Assembly: GCF_002127325.2 (NCBI RefSeq)
Contig: NC_035438.2
Span: 145,586,708 to 145,650,707 of the forward strand
Origin: Helianthus annuus
Taxonomy: Eukaryota; Streptophyta; Magnoliopsida; Asterales; Asteraceae
Length of the DNA: 64,000 nt
Direction: 5' to 3'
Below are positions 11,075-23,897 of this stretch, one piece after another; the stretch's first letter is position 1; every line of letters starts with the position of its first letter. The notes below the pieces were generated by a model that saw nothing but the letters and a program-made list of their open reading frames with translations, was not told where the DNA came from and ran no database searches. Made by a program: the position numbers and the translations under genes.

Positions 11075-14000
11075 TTAAAATTTAGACTTTTCTTGGTAGC
11101 CGCATCTGCATGATGAATCAACTTTGTCAGTTAGGCTATAATGTGTGACCTGCAACTATAAATAACTACAACAAAAAACTGAAGATTACAACCTACCTTT
11201 GATTTTGTCGTTCGCCAGCCTCCTGAATTGGTTTCTGGAGGTACGTATGCATATTTCTCAAACGGATCCTGTACTAGACTTTTAGTCCCACTTGTAACAC
11301 TAGATGGTGAGTGTTCCTACAAATGAATTTCGCCATACGTCAGATTACAACAGATAAAAAACCCAACCCGTAAGTTTTACATCCAACATATCCATCTATA
11401 AAAAACACAAATTTTGATTTTTGTCATTCGCCAGCCTCCTCAGTTGGTTTCTGGATGTACCACATGCATTTATTTATGTTACTTCAGATTTTAGAGTAAA
11501 CGAAGACGCATTAACTGACCTTATCCCTTGATAGATCGATATGTTGGATTTCCAGTCTGTCAGAATAAAAGATAGCCTGCAAATTGAGTTAAAATATTAG
11601 AATATCGTAAAAGATTGTTAAAAAAAGGGGTTGACTTTTTAACCCATTTTAGAGTTTTTAAAGAAGTTAGTATTTTGATTTCAAAGATGAAAAGTGTTGA
11701 AATTCAAAGTTAACTTTTTAGGTTTTTAATTTTTCATATAACTATTACTAACTTTTAAAAGTGTAATGTATTTCACTTTTGAACCTTTTTATCTACTTTC
11801 ACTTCCAACAATTTTATTCTATTAGTTCTAACTGCCCATCAGATTCACTTATTCTAGTCTGGACCTAAATATATAAGCCCAATTTATTTAGTTAATTGGG
11901 AATGAGATAAATAAACAAAAACAGATAAATGAAAACAAATTACAAAAGGGTTTCATATAAATCGGAATAATTAATTGTTTAAACTATTACTAGGTATTAC
12001 TCATATTCATAAATGAACATAAAACAGGTCGACCACACGACACGAACTTGGTATAGTTTCAATGAACAGTAGTACCTTATTTAGAAGATGAACATTGGAT
12101 GAATCGGTTGCAACAACACGCAAGCCAAGGCAATTATCTTGATTACTGCAGAAAGTGCAAAAGATTTTATTAAATACACAACCGTCTTCTTTACTCCATA
12201 TTCCTTGTTCTGGACTTCTGTCCCATATTCTTGTATCAACTGACGTAATGTCGGTTACCGCAACAGGTACACTTGTGGGGCCCATTACTTGCTTCTCAAA
12301 CTCCCCTTTCCAAATTGATGCCAAATGTGTTTTAGATAGTGACATTATTGAACAAGGAACAATATAATTATTGACCTCAAGACCTAACGGATGTTTACAA
12401 ACTGAACAAGATACTTTTACGTCTTTCTTCATAACATCACCAAAAGTGGTAGATGATGTCTCTGGAGAATCTAAGGGTTCCATTTTGACTACTGAAGGCT
12501 TTCTTCTTTTATGAAAACGTGAATTGACACTCGTATCTAGTAAAGGTGATGCGTTTTGAGATATGTGTTGTCTGTTAGGAGTCACGAATGCATGCATGAT
12601 TCCAGAAGCAGAAGTGGAACAAGGTGAAGAAAAGGAATGTGGTAATTGCTGATCTGGAAACTTCGTATGGAATATGGTTGAATTAGACAGCTCATCCTCA
12701 GAGGCAGATTTAAGAGTTGTTTCCGTAATCAGTGTTTCCTTCGGCTCATGGTCATTTTCTCTTGGGGTTTCGTTAACAACAGTAAGCTCAATATCATTAG
12801 GTGATGAAATCATTGGCGTTGGTGATGAACAGTCAAACTCTTTTGTCATAACCGCGGATTTCTTCGGTTTAGTTGTACTTTTTGGTTCTGTGACACCATC
12901 TGACACAGATCTTTGTGCTTTCAGGTTGGGCTTAGTTGATTTACCGTTCTTCATATCTGTGAACCAGTTCCGTGGCTCCTCAACATCAATAGGTGTAACA
13001 TCAATCGGCTTCATAGAACTTCCATTATTCTCAACCTGTTGCATTATTTCACAACATGAGCTTTGTTAATTTGTTAGGTGATGTCGAAACTAGTCAAAAG
13101 CAAAGATGTTATGTGGATAGTAGAAAAGTAAATAGCGAGAAGAATACCTTGACGTCTCTGAAAAACGACTTTAGTCCCTCTAATGACTGGTCAAAATTGT
13201 CATGCTGTCTGATGGATTTTCTTATCCACTTTGAAATGTAGGTTAGATTTTTTTCTTGGCGGAAACGCTCATCTGCTTGCAATATTGACCATGATAAGGA
13301 TTACAACATCTTTAAAGAGCAATAACAGATAAGTTGACAATTGGCTGGATATTGATACGTATATAGGGAATCCTTACCTAGGAAGATTATGGCTCCATAG
13401 TCGAACCTGTGTCGGATACAACGGCCTACACAAAAAACAAAATGTATACTCAACATATGAAAAAGAATGAAAAAACAACTTGGCAAACGACATTACAGGA
13501 AACTCACAGATTGTGATTACCTGCTGCCTGATTAAGAGCTCGAAAAGCTTGCTGACAGTACCATTCACTTCCACTAAGAAGACTTTTAGACGATTTAAAT
13601 GTATCATTGTATTTCTTCTTTTCTGCTACTTGGATATCAAACCTGATGAAAAATTATACCTATCAGCAGCATAAAAACAAATACATCCTATAAAAAATAC
13701 AAATGTAGTCGAAAACAGAAAGTGAAGCTTACACATTTGGAAAAGGAATCCCCACAATTATCTAAGATTTCCAAAGTGGTAGTCAAGAAACAATACTATA
13801 ACCATGCTCTGAGAAATTACTAGAGGTTATTGTATAAACAAGTTCCAACTTCTCAAAAAAAAAAAGGATACAACCGTTCGAGCATTGTCATCCGAGAAGT
13901 CAATTCCTTCTGAGACCTGTACAGCCAGAATATGGCCCGATTAATGATCCAGATGACAGATCAAGATGAGATGAAAACAATAAGATGAAGGTGACACATC

Positions 14001-17000
14001 AGGATACCTTTCCTCGACAAACAGCAAGAAATGTAGCTCCCTTTGAGTTCCCTTTGCACTTTGTTGCATTACAACTATTTGTATCCCACTTTTTACCCCT
14101 TCTCCTCCCAGTCGTAGATTTCTTTCCGTTACGAATTGTATCATAATAATCTTTCAGAACATGCTCAAAGTCATCCTGCCCTCCTCTTGGCTCTAATAAT
14201 ATAATAAGAGGTAACCTTGGTTTTAAAAAGCGAGAAGCGCACAAAAGCGACAAGGATAAAAACCGAGACGCAAAAGCTCACCGCTTTTCGTACGCGAGGC
14301 GCAGTTTATTATATATTATTTTCATATATTTCCCAAAGAATTCTAGTATCATTTACCCAAAATTTAGACACAAGTAACCTTTATATATGCTTTAATATTT
14401 AAATAACCCATATGTACAACCTAAGAAGTACAAAATATCTACTATAAACTCAAAGTACACCTAACAAAGTTATATGTACAATCAATAAAACTCCATAAAA
14501 AGCAAAGAAAAGGTAAAAAATTAAGTTAGAAAAAGTTATGGGTTACAATTTTAAAATAGTATAACATTAAGGATGAAAATGTAATTTTGCGAAAACAAAA
14601 GATAAAAAGTAAAAAGGGTATAAACCCTATAAATGTTCAGTCATCACTCTCTATCTCCATCTCTATGTCATATCTAGCCATCACTCTTACATCTCCTCTC
14701 AAGCTCTTTAAAACATTATTTCTGGCAATATAATAGCCATTTCATCTCCATTTTTACCAACAAAGGTGTTTCATCTTCATCTCCTCGCAGGTATGGTTGT
14801 TTCTAAGCTAAACGTGTAATTTTTGTTTAAGGTCCTTAAAGCGTACAGTTCAGTGCCTCATCGCCTAACAAAAAGAGCGCTCAAGCGCACCGTTTCTTGG
14901 GTTTACTCTAGGCGGCAGGCGCTAAGCAAAAAAGTGTAGGACCCTGAGCCTTGATGCGCCTCGCGCCTAGGTGCGCTTTTTAAAACCAAGGAGATTATTA
15001 AAGTAAACTAGTAAAGCTACCCGCGCGTTACAGCGAGAGTTTGATCAACATCGGTTCAGTTCATTACGGTATCGATACGATAACGGCACCCGGTATAACA
15101 ACCAAAAGAAAAAAAAAACATAAAAATAAGGTCGAAAGAAGAGTTTATCGAAGTTTAGGGGTTGTTTGATAACTTTAATAAAGTTTAGGGTGTAAGAAGT
15201 AAAATGAGTAAACTACAGAGGGTGAAAGTGAAAGATCAGTAAATGACAAAAAAGACCTGGTATAACAACCAAAAGAGAAAACTTAAAAAACAAAGTCAAA
15301 AGAAAAGTTTATTAAAGTTTTGAGGCTGTTTGATAACTTTATAAAAGTTTCTGGTGCAAAAAGTAAACTGGGTAAACTACAAGAGGTGAACGTGAAAAAT
15401 CACTAAATGAAAAAAAAATTACACTATTCATCAACCTACACCTTTTAATATTATTATATATAGAATATAAAATAGCTCAGAAAAGGGAACACCAAATTAA
15501 ACTAAAATTTAAGCTCTATTTTTAAGTAAATAGAAAAATATAACCAGCTATGTACAGCAGACTTCAGCAACAAAAGGGTGTTTCTTTTGCCTTTTTGTGT
15601 GTATTTCATATTTTCATGTATTAATTTTGAAACATTAGTAACACAGGACGGAACCTCACCAACAAAAACGGGTTTCTGTGCATTTAGGCGAGACCATTGA
15701 CCTGTTTGGAACCAGCGACTGCGTAATTTGTCCATAAGCTTATAGCTTGGGAAAAAAACTAAGCACCCACCAGGAACTACTTTGCAGATTTCTTCCAGAG
15801 ATGTACCAAGTGCATCCTGTACAAGAAACAACAATGGCAACATACTTAACATTAAGTCAAACGTTCCCATATTTGCTTTTAAAACTTACCTGAAAACCGT
15901 AAGCTTCTGATGTTTTGTAGCTTGCATTCAACGGGTAATTATCTGGCCCTTGGTGGATCACACCAGCCCATAGCTTTCATATAAAAGGTAAAAAAGTAAC
16001 ATAAATAAGATAATAGAATCAAAATGCCAAGTAATATTTAAAAAAAGGGATGAAACTTTGTCGGTAGTCGGTACCTGTGAGTCCACATTAATTACATGCG
16101 GAGCCTCAAGAGAGGTTCCGAACTGAACCCCAAGTTCCGACTGGAAGGAACTCATTGGTGACAAAGTCCTGTCATTAGATTATTAACTGATTATATAAGG
16201 ATGACACAATTAAATATGTGAATCATAATGTTTATGATAAACTGTGAAGGCTGAAGATTTAAGCAGGGAGACTGTATTAAAGATTTTACAGTCTGACTAA
16301 CAAAGAGACATAGCTTCAATATTATGTATACGACTTTGCATAACACGATACTAAAACAAGAAAATAATGGTACCAAAAAATTTGACGTAATATGAATGCA
16401 TGCACCTACCCAGATGTTAAAATCACTGAAAGAGCACTATCAGCCATGTTCTTGAACACGAGGGCTGGATTCAAGCACCATAAACTGAATGTACAGGGCC
16501 ACTCATCACCAGCAAGTCCTGCATAAACACTGTTACTAACACAAATCGTACCGAAACAAAAAATTGTGTGACATAACAAATCCTATGTTAATGTATTTCT
16601 ATTAACTTACCATCATCACTGTTGATATGACACTGCAATACAAGCTGATAGTCGCATATGTGCTTCCCATCTTCAGAAAAAAAGTAGGTAAGCGAAGAGA
16701 AGAGGCCTGTGCAATGAAAGCAAACAGAGATGCAATGAGACCACAAGTCTATTTTGACTCCATGAAAGATTAAAGGCATAACATGGAAGTTAATTACCTT
16801 CTAATACCGTGCAGGGCATGCCGCTTAAATGAGCAACTTCTGGGTCTGCATCTGTTGCTATTTTGATTGCCTGAATAAAGTTTTATAAGACAATTATTAT
16901 GTTAATGCCAACATATTCAAGGTAAATCTTTTTCAATGAAGGATTACCTTTGTGGCACAATCTTGTAAACTTGGAAAGCACTGCATTGATATGTTTGCTT

Positions 17001-20000
17001 CTTGAAGTTCTTTTACAGCTTTATCAGCACCCCAACTGAAATGGTTGTCACAAAATATCGCTTAGATCATACTTTCATAGCATACTATACGTGCACAAAA
17101 TGTATAATACCCAGTCATAAATTAAAAAGTAAAAGGCCATTTTCGTCCCTGAGGTTTGGCCAGTTTTGCGACTTTCGTCCAAAGGTTTGTTTTTCCGCAT
17201 CTGGATCCAAAAGCTTTGAAATTCTGCCATTTTCATCCGGCCCATTAACTCCATCCATAAGTGAGGAGTATTTCCGTCTTTTTTGTTAACTTAAAGAGCA
17301 ATTCGAATTTTTTCAGGGGTAATCGGTCTTTTTACATAAAGTGAAAAAGACCGAATTGCCCACTAAGTTAGCAAAAAAAGACGGAAATACCTCTAACTTA
17401 AAGAAAAAAATGGATGCAGTTAACGAACCGGATGAAAATGGCAAGATTTCAAACCTTTTGGATCCAAATGCGGAAAAACAAACCTTTGGACGAAAGTCGC
17501 AAAACTAGCCAAACCTCAGGGACGAAAAATTGCATTTTACTCTAAATTAAAAAATGAAAATTCAACAATATATCGAATGACTAACCATGAGGCTTTATGT
17601 TGAAAACTATGCTTCCCGAGGGAATTTTTCCTCAGGCTGATCCAACTCATAATACCCTGCAAAGATGAATACCTAAAAATAATTATTTATGCTGACAAAA
17701 TATGTGCAGTTGTACAATAGTTTCTAAATAGAGAGTTCATAATGGTACCTCTATCATTTCATATAAGGGCTGATAAATCTCCTGGTCACTTTGACAAAGA
17801 TTTTCCAGTTCCTTCTGTAATTCTTTCATATGTAAAAAAAAGATTAAAAAATGGAAAAAAGAAACATAAAAGAAAGAGAAAAAAATGAAGTTAGACAACA
17901 CTTACGAAATAGAACACCTTCTTCCACGTTTATACTACCAGCCTCCCGAGCTATGTCCTCTATATTACTGAATAAAAATCAAAACAACTTATCTGTAATA
18001 CACCATATGTAATACAAATCCAAATACTAATTATATTTGCGAGATTATATTACTCACTGAGCTTCATCAAGAATAATAATATTTCCTTTAACATTTATTT
18101 CCATCGCTTTTCGGATTTGTGGATTGACAATATAGCTGTATGGACAAAAAACTATATCTGCCACTTCTGCCATGGCTTGTGCTCCAAAATACGAGCACCC
18201 TGATTCACGACAAAAAAAAGGTTATTTACCAGACAATAACCTGTGTCAAAAATGAAGTTGATATAATAAAAAAACCAAACCTTGTACCATTTCCCCAACT
18301 TTAATAAGATCTTCAATATCATGGACTTCATAGCAGCCTCCTTTCTTGACAGATGGGTGAGCTCGGATCTTCTGCGCGTTCCTGTAAAAGCTCATGAACG
18401 ATTATTATTATTCTGATGGAATCGAGAATCTTATTGTAAGGATAAAAGATGACAAAACTCACATAAATTCTCTGCAACCAGCTTTCTTTTGTTTATTCTC
18501 CTTGAGAAGTAGCTTACTACAATAAACAATGCACATAAAAAGTAGAAACAAAATATAACTGCATGTTTTACAGATAAATCGTAAATAGGTACCATTTCTC
18601 ATCAATATTATCTTGATCACGAACTTTAGGGTTTGTACAGTAGCGTTTTCTAGATCCCTGAAAGATGAAAGGGGGCAGGTTTTTTCAAATTTTAGAAAAA
18701 ACTTGACACAAGTGCATTTATCTGATAAATGTCGTATCAAACAAGGTTTTTCATAAATAGCAATAAAAAACAAAAAAAAACATAAACTGTGTAGGCAAAC
18801 AGTCAAAAGGATCGAAGTTAAGACCAATAATAACACTAAAAATGTTTTTTACATAGAATCACTCAATAGTACATATGTCTACTTCAATCAGACATAAAAA
18901 TTAGTATATTTCTTTTTTCATCAAGATTTGAATGTACCACAAATGTCCGAATAGAAAGGATAAGATCTGAATATCATTAATATATAGAACATCAATTTTT
19001 TTAAGATATAAACGCTATTAATAAGACAATCATAATAATATTATTATAAGATTCCAGAAGGTTAAAATGGACATATACACATATTAATTAGTTTTCACTT
19101 ACTTTGTTGTAATATAGTTCTATGACTAGATGGTGATCAAAACAAAACACTAGAACAGTTTAACTTATTTCTTTTTTAGCATAAGTTAAAAAAAATGCTG
19201 CAAGAGAAAACTTATCAACATAAGAATGCAAAAACATATATGTACAAGAAATCTTGTCAAACGAGACAATAGACAATAAACCAAAAGTGCATGTAGGACA
19301 AAGGTAAGATCCAGATAACGAACCAAAACTCCCATAGGCACATGATAGCTTGTTTTCCGAAATTCACCGATCACTTGACTAATCTGTGAATGTGTCCTCC
19401 TGAATAGCCAATACAAAAACAAAACATATGTATTTCCATTAAAAAAACACAAATCATTAATATATGAGTGAATTTCAAGGATTGTCCTTTATCTTTATAC
19501 CCATTTTCAGGCGCTATCCTTTATGTTTAAAATTGACGAGTTTTGTCCTTTATGTTTTCATATCATACACGTTTTGTCCTTTAGGCCTAACCCAGTTAGT
19601 TTTTTCAGTTAAATTTGGTCATGTGCTTTGCACATGAGGGCATTTTTGTCAATTCAAAGGTTGCAGAAGCTTTGAGCTGTAAATCTGCCGTTGAACTTAC
19701 CTTTGAATTGACAAAAATGCCCTCATGTGCAACGCACATGACCAAATTTAACTGAAAAAACTAACTGGGTTAGGCCTAAAGGACAAAACGTGTATGATAT
19801 GAAAACATAAAGGACAAAACTCGTCAATTTTGAACATAAAGGACAGCGCCTGAAAATTGGTATAAAGATAAAGGACAATTCTTGAAATTCACTCTTAATA
19901 TATAGAACATTAATTTTTTTAATATGATATCAAAATAAGAAAATAAAAATCCACTCCAGTTATTTATATTTCCATTAATATAAAACTACTATGATACAGT

Positions 20001-21620
20001 GTACAGTGATAACCTATCTGCTATTTATATAGCTAAAGACTCGTTTTTTCAAGAATTGGCCAAAAACATAGTGATCAATTGTTATCTTGTGAAAAAACAT
20101 ATACTCATGTAGATATGCAAACAGAACCCCCATCTATTCATACTGTTAATATTAGTAAGAAAAAGTGAAAAAACTTGTAGGTACTCTGACAAAACCATAT
20201 TTCGTAAAGACAATAACTGAATACCGTACCAAAATTGGCGTATCGGTACCAGTTTTTCGGTACTTCACGTTTGTGATACCGCTTTGGTGTTTATAACTTC
20301 ATATCTTTATCTGTTATGACACATGTATCTATACAAAGATATTTTCTTCTAATGAATATTGTTATAAAAAAAAACAGTGTTCGTGTGCAGAAATATCAAC
20401 ATTCCCAAAAAAAAGGCCAAATAACAGAAAACATATACACTAGAATCTCAAGTGCTTGATTGAACAAAACTTACGTGGCATAGTAGATGACAACGCCTCT
20501 TTTTTTCTTCTGCTTCCCATTGTTCGTCTCAGAAAGAGTAGGCATCACGTTAGCTGTAATTTATAAAGAGACCAAAACATTAACTTATTGATGAGCAACT
20601 TTGCAAGTTCTTTTAAGAAAAAATCACATATAAATCGCCATACAACTAGGTTGAGGGTGATCCACCTGCATAAAACAAAATAAAAACGTATCTGCAAAAC
20701 GAAAATATACGTGCTTCATGGCATCAAACTCAAGAAAAACGAAAACGAAAATATACGTGCTTCATGGCATCAAAGTCAAGAAAAACGAAGAGCTATGGTT
20801 TTATTCAATGATACACAAGTGTTAACTAATCCCAACTCTTTTCAAAAGTTTTCTCACTAGATGAAAAATAGGCACATTATCTACTAACATCAACGAGTAC
20901 CAAGAGTATACTAGAAAATAAAAAAGATGTGTATGAGCACAGATGTTTCTCCTATTATTTTCTGTAAATTCCAGCTCTAGCAGTCATATTTCCTCAGTAA
21001 CTTATAAGCTCATATCTTAATGAGCTGAGAACAGAAAAGCCTCATTTATCAACAACAAAATAAACAATTTAAATGTCAATATTTGTTAACATGGAGGTTT
21101 AAACTATGAAATTTATAGCATAAGCCCAAAAGCATTGTATCTAACAATAATAACGTCAGTAGTAAAAATAATGAAATGAAATGATTAATTATACCTGACG
21201 GTTGCTCCATTTCAGGAACAAACCCCCCACCGTGACCGAGCGGTTCAGTAGTAAAAATAATGAAATGAAATGATTAATTATACCTGACGGTTGCTCCATT
21301 TCAGGAACAAACCCCCCGCCGTGACCGAGCGGGTCAATGAGAGCCTCCGGATCAGGTTTTGAGTGAGATATGTTGCCGTACAGAGACTTTGAGCGGTGAT
21401 TCTTCTGCCACGCAAGAACCGAGCAAAGCAGAGACAATGACTTGCCGGTACCAGTAGGCGATTCAAGTAGGGCGTGAAAATGACCGTCTCGTTGCGCTCG
21501 ATCGAGTGTTGTGATGACTCTGCTCATGTAAGCCAGTTGAGAGCCGTATGGCGGGTACGGAAACTCGATCGGTATGCCGCTGATGTGATTGACGTGTGGT
21601 TTAGGGTTTGGATTTGACAT
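11075..21620 (-). CDS. FANCJ: FANCJ/BRIP1-like DNA helicase, copy A
   Basis: An iron-sulfur superfamily 2 DNA helicase (DEAD_2 plus HELICc_2), which in the family unwinds DNA with 5'-3' polarity in crosslink repair and recombination in the nucleus. Exons 1-27, right to left: 21620-21284, 20553-20475, 19399-19324, 18657-18593, 18516-18463, 18381-18281, 18199-18058, 17967-17906, 17822-17749, 17656-17586, 17035-16948, 16870-16798, 16706-16611, 16518-16410, 16168-16075, 15973-15890, 15816-15660, 14192-14008, 13916-13872, 13761-13733, 13642-13521, 13425-13378, 13272-13148, 13035-12076, 11576-11520, 11316-11197, 11149-11075. All junctions are GT-AG; the sum is 3528 bases, 1175 residues. Seen: Walker A GTGKS 57-61, Fe-S cysteines about 171-239, DEAH near 282-285, CRGKVSEGIDF near 646, motif VI GRCIRHRFDYG near 714, NLS-like KRRKP, C-terminal CxxC pairs. 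A Met 93 bases upstream (21713) is an alternative start. Confidence 0.93.
11414..11471 (-). pseudogene. Decayed partial duplicate of exon 26 inside intron 25
   Basis: About 58 bases match the 3' part of exon 26 (11199-11257), both containing TTCGCCAGCCTCCT and TTGGTTTCTGGA, 215 bases apart. A base gain puts it out of frame, so it is probably skipped. Confidence 0.75.
12076..13035 (-). other. Exon 24 of FANCJ copy A: large C-terminal exon
   Basis: A single 960-base exon (phase 0 at both ends) encodes residues 773-1092. It is acidic and Ser/Pro-rich at first, then carries HKRRKPSVV (NLS-like) and paired cysteines (CSVCKHPLGLE and CTFCSNQDNCLGLR) that could bind zinc. Copy B splits the same region into two exons with an added intron and internal repeats. 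Confidence 0.88.
14215..14991. mobile_element. TIR element in intron 17 of copy A
   Basis: The ends CCTTGGTTTTAAAAAGCG and CGCTTTTTAAAACCAAGG (one-base variants) are inverted. The length is 777 bp, with subterminal AGGCGC-type repeats and no ORF. Absent from the equivalent intron of copy B. Probably hAT-like; a target duplication is not clear. Confidence 0.7.
15008..15464 (-). mobile_element. Short non-autonomous Helitron in intron 17 of copy A
   Basis: Read on the minus strand, it opens TCTATATATAATAATATT at 15464 and ends with CGCTGTAACGCGCGGG, then CTAG at 15008 followed by host T. These are canonical plant Helitron termini (5' TC, GC-rich subterminal hairpin, CTRR-T). The base before the 5' end is T instead of the usual A. 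Confidence 0.75.
15089..15425. repeat. Tandem ~169-bp repeat within the Helitron
   Basis: Two diverged units begin GGTATAACAACCAAAAG near 15091 and 15260 and share the TTGTTTGATAACTTTA and AAGTAAAMTGRGTAAACTAC blocks. Confidence 0.75.
17129..17542. mobile_element. Foldback MITE (Mutator-like) in intron 10 of copy A
   Basis: Long inverted arms carry TTTCGTCCCTGAGGTTTGG on the left and the complement on the right; AAATTAAAAA flanks both sides as a likely 9-10-bp target duplication. No ORF. Copy B lacks it. Confidence 0.8.
19466..19894. mobile_element. Foldback MITE (Mutator-like) in intron 2 of copy A
   Basis: A 429-bp element with inverted arms of nearly 200 bp (GAGTGAATTTCAAGGATTGT and complement). 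It is flanked by the exact 9-bp direct repeat TTAATATAT (19457-19465 and 19895-19903), as expected for Mutator-type insertion. Copy B lacks it. Confidence 0.88.
21157..21334. repeat. 89-bp tandem duplication spanning the exon 1 donor site, copy A
   Basis: Two copies (21157-21245 and 21246-21334) contain the end of exon 1 and its GT donor. The proximal donor at 21283 gives the homologous junction; the second donor at 21196 would change the frame. Confidence 0.88.
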
Positions 21621-21729
21621 AACTGGTTCGCTTTGGGTGGATTTTCGCCTCTGGTTTGCCTTCATTTTGTGAATTGGGGAGTGTTCTAGGGTTTCAAGCT
21701 TATATTTCAACATTTTTGTTTTTCTTTTA

Positions 21730-21739
21730 TTGGCGGGAA
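21730..21739. promoter_or_regulatory. E2F-like site upstream of FANCJ copy A
   Basis: TTGGCGGGAA fits the plant E2F consensus TTSSCGSSAA. It lies about 110 bases upstream of the start codon. Copy B has a similar site at the matching place. Confidence 0.6.
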
Positions 21740-22353
21740 CTCCATTTTCACATCTTTAGATTTTCGTTTAATTTCTGAAATCAACGATACATGAAAAGTG
21801 AAAACTACATTTAGTAAAATTGTTTTTAGAGAAAGCTACATAAATCTAACATTTTTGTTCATGTTAACATGTTTTACTACAAGGGTCAACTTTTAATACA
21901 AACTATGTTAAAATTCTTGGTTAAGTAATCTCAAATACAAAGCATATGAGGGCTTTTTAGACGTTGTACTTATTCTTTTAAAATTAGTTTTGTGAGTAAA
22001 TTGTTATTTTAGTCCCTGAGGTTTGATCAGATTGTCACTTTAGTCTAAATAGTTTTTTCTTGTCATTTTAGTTCAAATAGTTTTGTGATGGTGGTGGGGT
22101 GGGTGGTGATGGTGCAGGCAAGTGGTGGCGATGATAGAAGGTTGTGATGAGGTGGATGGTGGGAGGTGGTGGTGGCTGTTAGGGCTGCAAACGAACCAAT
22201 GTAGGCATCTCATATTGACATATTGCCTTTCTTCAATGTCTATTATTTACTAGGTATTACTTTAGTTCCTTTTCGTGATTATGATGTATAGCTGTTCGGC
22301 TCTTCAGAATTATCGACGGAATATCCACAATCCACCGGTAACTTTCCTCTCAC
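21740..22353. other. Intergenic, no gene seen
   Basis: AT-rich at first, then a fragment with TTTTAGTCCCTGAGGTTTG (22007), similar to the arms of the foldback at 17129, and a TGGTGG-rich patch at 22087-22180. Confidence 0.5.
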
Positions 22354-22764
22354 GTTCAATAACGGTGAGACGTCTCGCTTGCGGTGCGCACATATAATGT
22401 GTATATGTGTGGACCCTCGAGTGGCAAAAGTGAAATTGCACTAATTTTAACGTTACTTTACTAATTTCGTGAAAATAACGTTAAAAGCGGGGGACGGTTA
22501 ATCATGCATCATGTAGTGACGTTGATAGTCGAAAGACAATGGGGGTACATGCACTAATCGGCCTTTTGCCGAGAGTTATGCGCCTTATGTCTAAGGTTTG
22601 ATACAAAACTACTATGGAGCGGGGGGTCTTACTGTAAGCAGTCTCTCTAGTCCTATGGGGTAGAGGTAAGGTTGTCTACATCTTACCCTTCTCATACCCT
22701 ACCTTAGCTTTGTTATTGGTGGGATTTACTGAGTATGATGATGATGATGTTCAATAACGGTGAG
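22354..22764 (+). mobile_element. SINE-like retroposon (Au-SINE-type tail) with 16-bp target duplication
   Basis: A direct repeat GTTCAATAACGGTGAG at 22354-22369 and 22749-22764 bounds a 379-bp insert. The insert's 3' part, GGTAGAGGTAAGGTTGTCTA through GGTGGGATTTACTGAGTATG and a GAT repeat, matches the plant Au-SINE 3' domain as I remember it. The insert is longer than a usual ~180-bp Au element, so its 5' part is unexplained. Confidence 0.75.
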
Positions 22765-23235
22765 GACTCGCACTCACTAACGGACACAATATCAACACAG
22801 TCAAACTCTTCTGTCTGCCACCACAACGTCGTACCACAATCTTCATCGGCGTCTCTTTACATGAGGGGTGAGATGAGATACAAGGTCGTCTCCTAAAACG
22901 TTAGAAAAAAATTTGTACGAGGCCTTGTGCGAGAAAGAAAAAAAAATAGGCCCTATTGTTTTGGTCAAAAATTACACAAGGATAATATAACTAAATCTGA
23001 TTTTTGTAAGGTTGGGTGCTTTGTTTAATGAATAAATGTATGATCAAATATCAAACGAAAATGACAATAAACACGAGGATTTATACAAAAAAAAACCCTT
23101 GATCAATGTATGATCTCTAACATAAAAAATCTCAGATAGTAAAAACTATCACTATCAACTATATTGAAAAAAAAAAGTTACAAATTCCAACTTAGCAATT
23201 CTATTATAATACTAATTCGAGTACCCGTGTGGTCC
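22765..23235. other. Intergenic, no gene seen
   Basis: Repeat debris without coding signal or recognisable termini. Confidence 0.4.
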
Positions 23236-23830
23236 CAAGTCAACCCTCTCCTTCAACATCCTTTTAAGTCAATTGGCCAGTGATTTAAAATGTACCATCA
23301 GTTTAATAGCAATTCCTTACAAAGAATTACTAAGACATAGATTTATTTATTATTAGAGTTAATTACATAAATGGGTCCTGTGGTTTATACCTAATTTCGC
23401 CTTTGGGTACTAACTTTATTTTTTAACAAATTTAGGTTCTGTGGTTTCAATTTTGTAACACCTTTGGGTACTAACACCAAAATTAGTTAATTAATGACTA
23501 AAATACCCTTGCATTTTTTAAGTTTATCAATGTAACACATTTGGGTACTAACACCTAATTTTATTTAAGTTTAAATCAATTTTACAAAATCTATTTATTT
23601 TTTTATTTTCATCTTTTTATTGTATCTCTTAATTAACATAAAGTCTATTTTTTTCATATTTTTATTAAATTTCTTATTTAACATAAAATCTACTTGTTAC
23701 ACCACTATTTTTTTTAAATAGATTTTTTAAATAAAATCTACTAGCTATATAGTTTTATGTAAATTAAATTTCTTACTAGTTTTAAATAATGTAAACCTTA
23801 CTCGTTTTCAATTTTGGATATATATGATTG

Positions 23831-23897
<67 letters not shown>

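Noticed and set aside
12155..13069. Plus-strand open frames over FANCJ exon 24
   Set aside because: They are antisense shadows of a long minus-strand exon that has clear homology in copy B.
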